Assembly: GCA_903838055.1 (NCBI GenBank)
Contig: CAILWV010000082.1
Coordinates: 1-41,216, forward strand
Length of the DNA stretch: 41,216 nt
DNA from: an uncultured Bacteroidota bacterium
GTDB lineage: Bacteria; Bacteroidota; Bacteroidia; Flavobacteriales; Flavobacteriaceae
Reading direction: 5' to 3'
Part shown: positions 41,212 through 41,216 of the stretch, in pieces
Layout of the letters: each line of letters opens with the position of its first letter
How positions within the stretch are numbered: the stretch's first letter is position 1
Translations under genes and position numbers: made by a program
Notes under the pieces: generated by a model
Databases searched by the model: none
Seen by the model: only the letters and a program-made list of their open reading frames with translations
What the model was told of the DNA's origin: nothing

Positions 41212-41216
41212 GATAT

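Noticed and set aside
41196..41216. 3' end of a 16S rRNA gene on the minus strand
   Set aside because: The match to the 16S tail covers only AAAGGAGGTG. The following bases (AGATAT) do not continue into the expected rRNA sequence, so it is a Shine-Dalgarno site.

Overview
The window is AT-rich chromosomal DNA from a member of the Flavobacteriaceae, most likely Flavobacterium or a close relative. Three things point there. Two proteins end in type IX secretion (T9SS) sorting domains, one of type A and one of type B. Several genes are preceded by the Bacteroidota sigma-A promoter form TTG-N17-23-TAnnTTTG instead of the E. coli type. The gene content is also typical: split transketolase, a short 3-phosphoglycerate dehydrogenase, DUF3822 next to rsmD, and a LuxC-like acyl-CoA reductase. 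I see no phage, insertion sequence, CRISPR array, tRNA or rRNA gene. Most of the window is housekeeping DNA with small accessory parts.

Layout, left to right. (1) 1-4315: three co-directional genes for secreted, Thr/Ser-rich, Ig-like surface proteins. The first is cut by the left edge, the second carries three near-identical 246-bp repeats, and the third ends in a T9SS type B domain. The first two share a C-terminal tail. A strong terminator-like hairpin lies in the first codons of the third. (2) 4325-5833 (-): hutH. (3) 6029-11022: the threonine operon thrA-thrB-thrC, preceded by an unlabelled 35-codon leader ORF with a run of threonine codons, which looks like an attenuator. (4) 11124-14063: a secreted M4 metalloprotease. 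(5) 14146-19622 (-): a DinB-like protein, PEP carboxylase, an Lrp/AsnC regulator, an M14 carboxypeptidase and an acyltransferase. (6) 19681-23460: a spermidine-synthase-like methyltransferase, kdsB (-), a VanX-like lipoprotein, DUF3822 and rsmD. (7) 23553-23864 (-): the RNase P RNA gene rnpB. (8) 23937-31156 (-): a secreted protein of unknown function, dnaB, accA, an EamA transporter, an LptF/LptG permease and tgt. (9) 31352-32826: an outer-membrane-barrel-like protein translationally coupled to a VIT1-type metal transporter. (10) 32980-35500: split transketolase with an unrelated secreted-protein gene between its two halves. (11) 35569-39463: ferredoxin (-), LuxC-like reductase, serC, a dispersed-repeat-like hairpin element and serA. 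(12) 39631-41216: two small proteins of unknown function, folE (-), and at the right edge an extended Shine-Dalgarno sequence whose gene lies outside the window.

How the genes work together: thrABC (aspartate to threonine) and serC/serA (3-phosphoglycerate to serine) are amino-acid biosynthesis blocks, and ppc supplies oxaloacetate for the aspartate family. kdsB and the LptF/LptG permease serve LPS synthesis and export. accA and the acyltransferase serve lipid synthesis. dnaB, rsmD, rnpB and tgt serve replication and RNA processing. The surface-protein cluster, the M4 protease and the OMP/VIT pair are the envelope-facing accessory parts.

For four genes the first possible start codon in the frame is TTG. 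For hutH and tgt a promoter -7 element overlaps that TTG, so I moved the start to the downstream ATG. For lptG the ATG directly follows the TTG. For folE I kept the TTG, because family-typical residues lie upstream of the first ATG.
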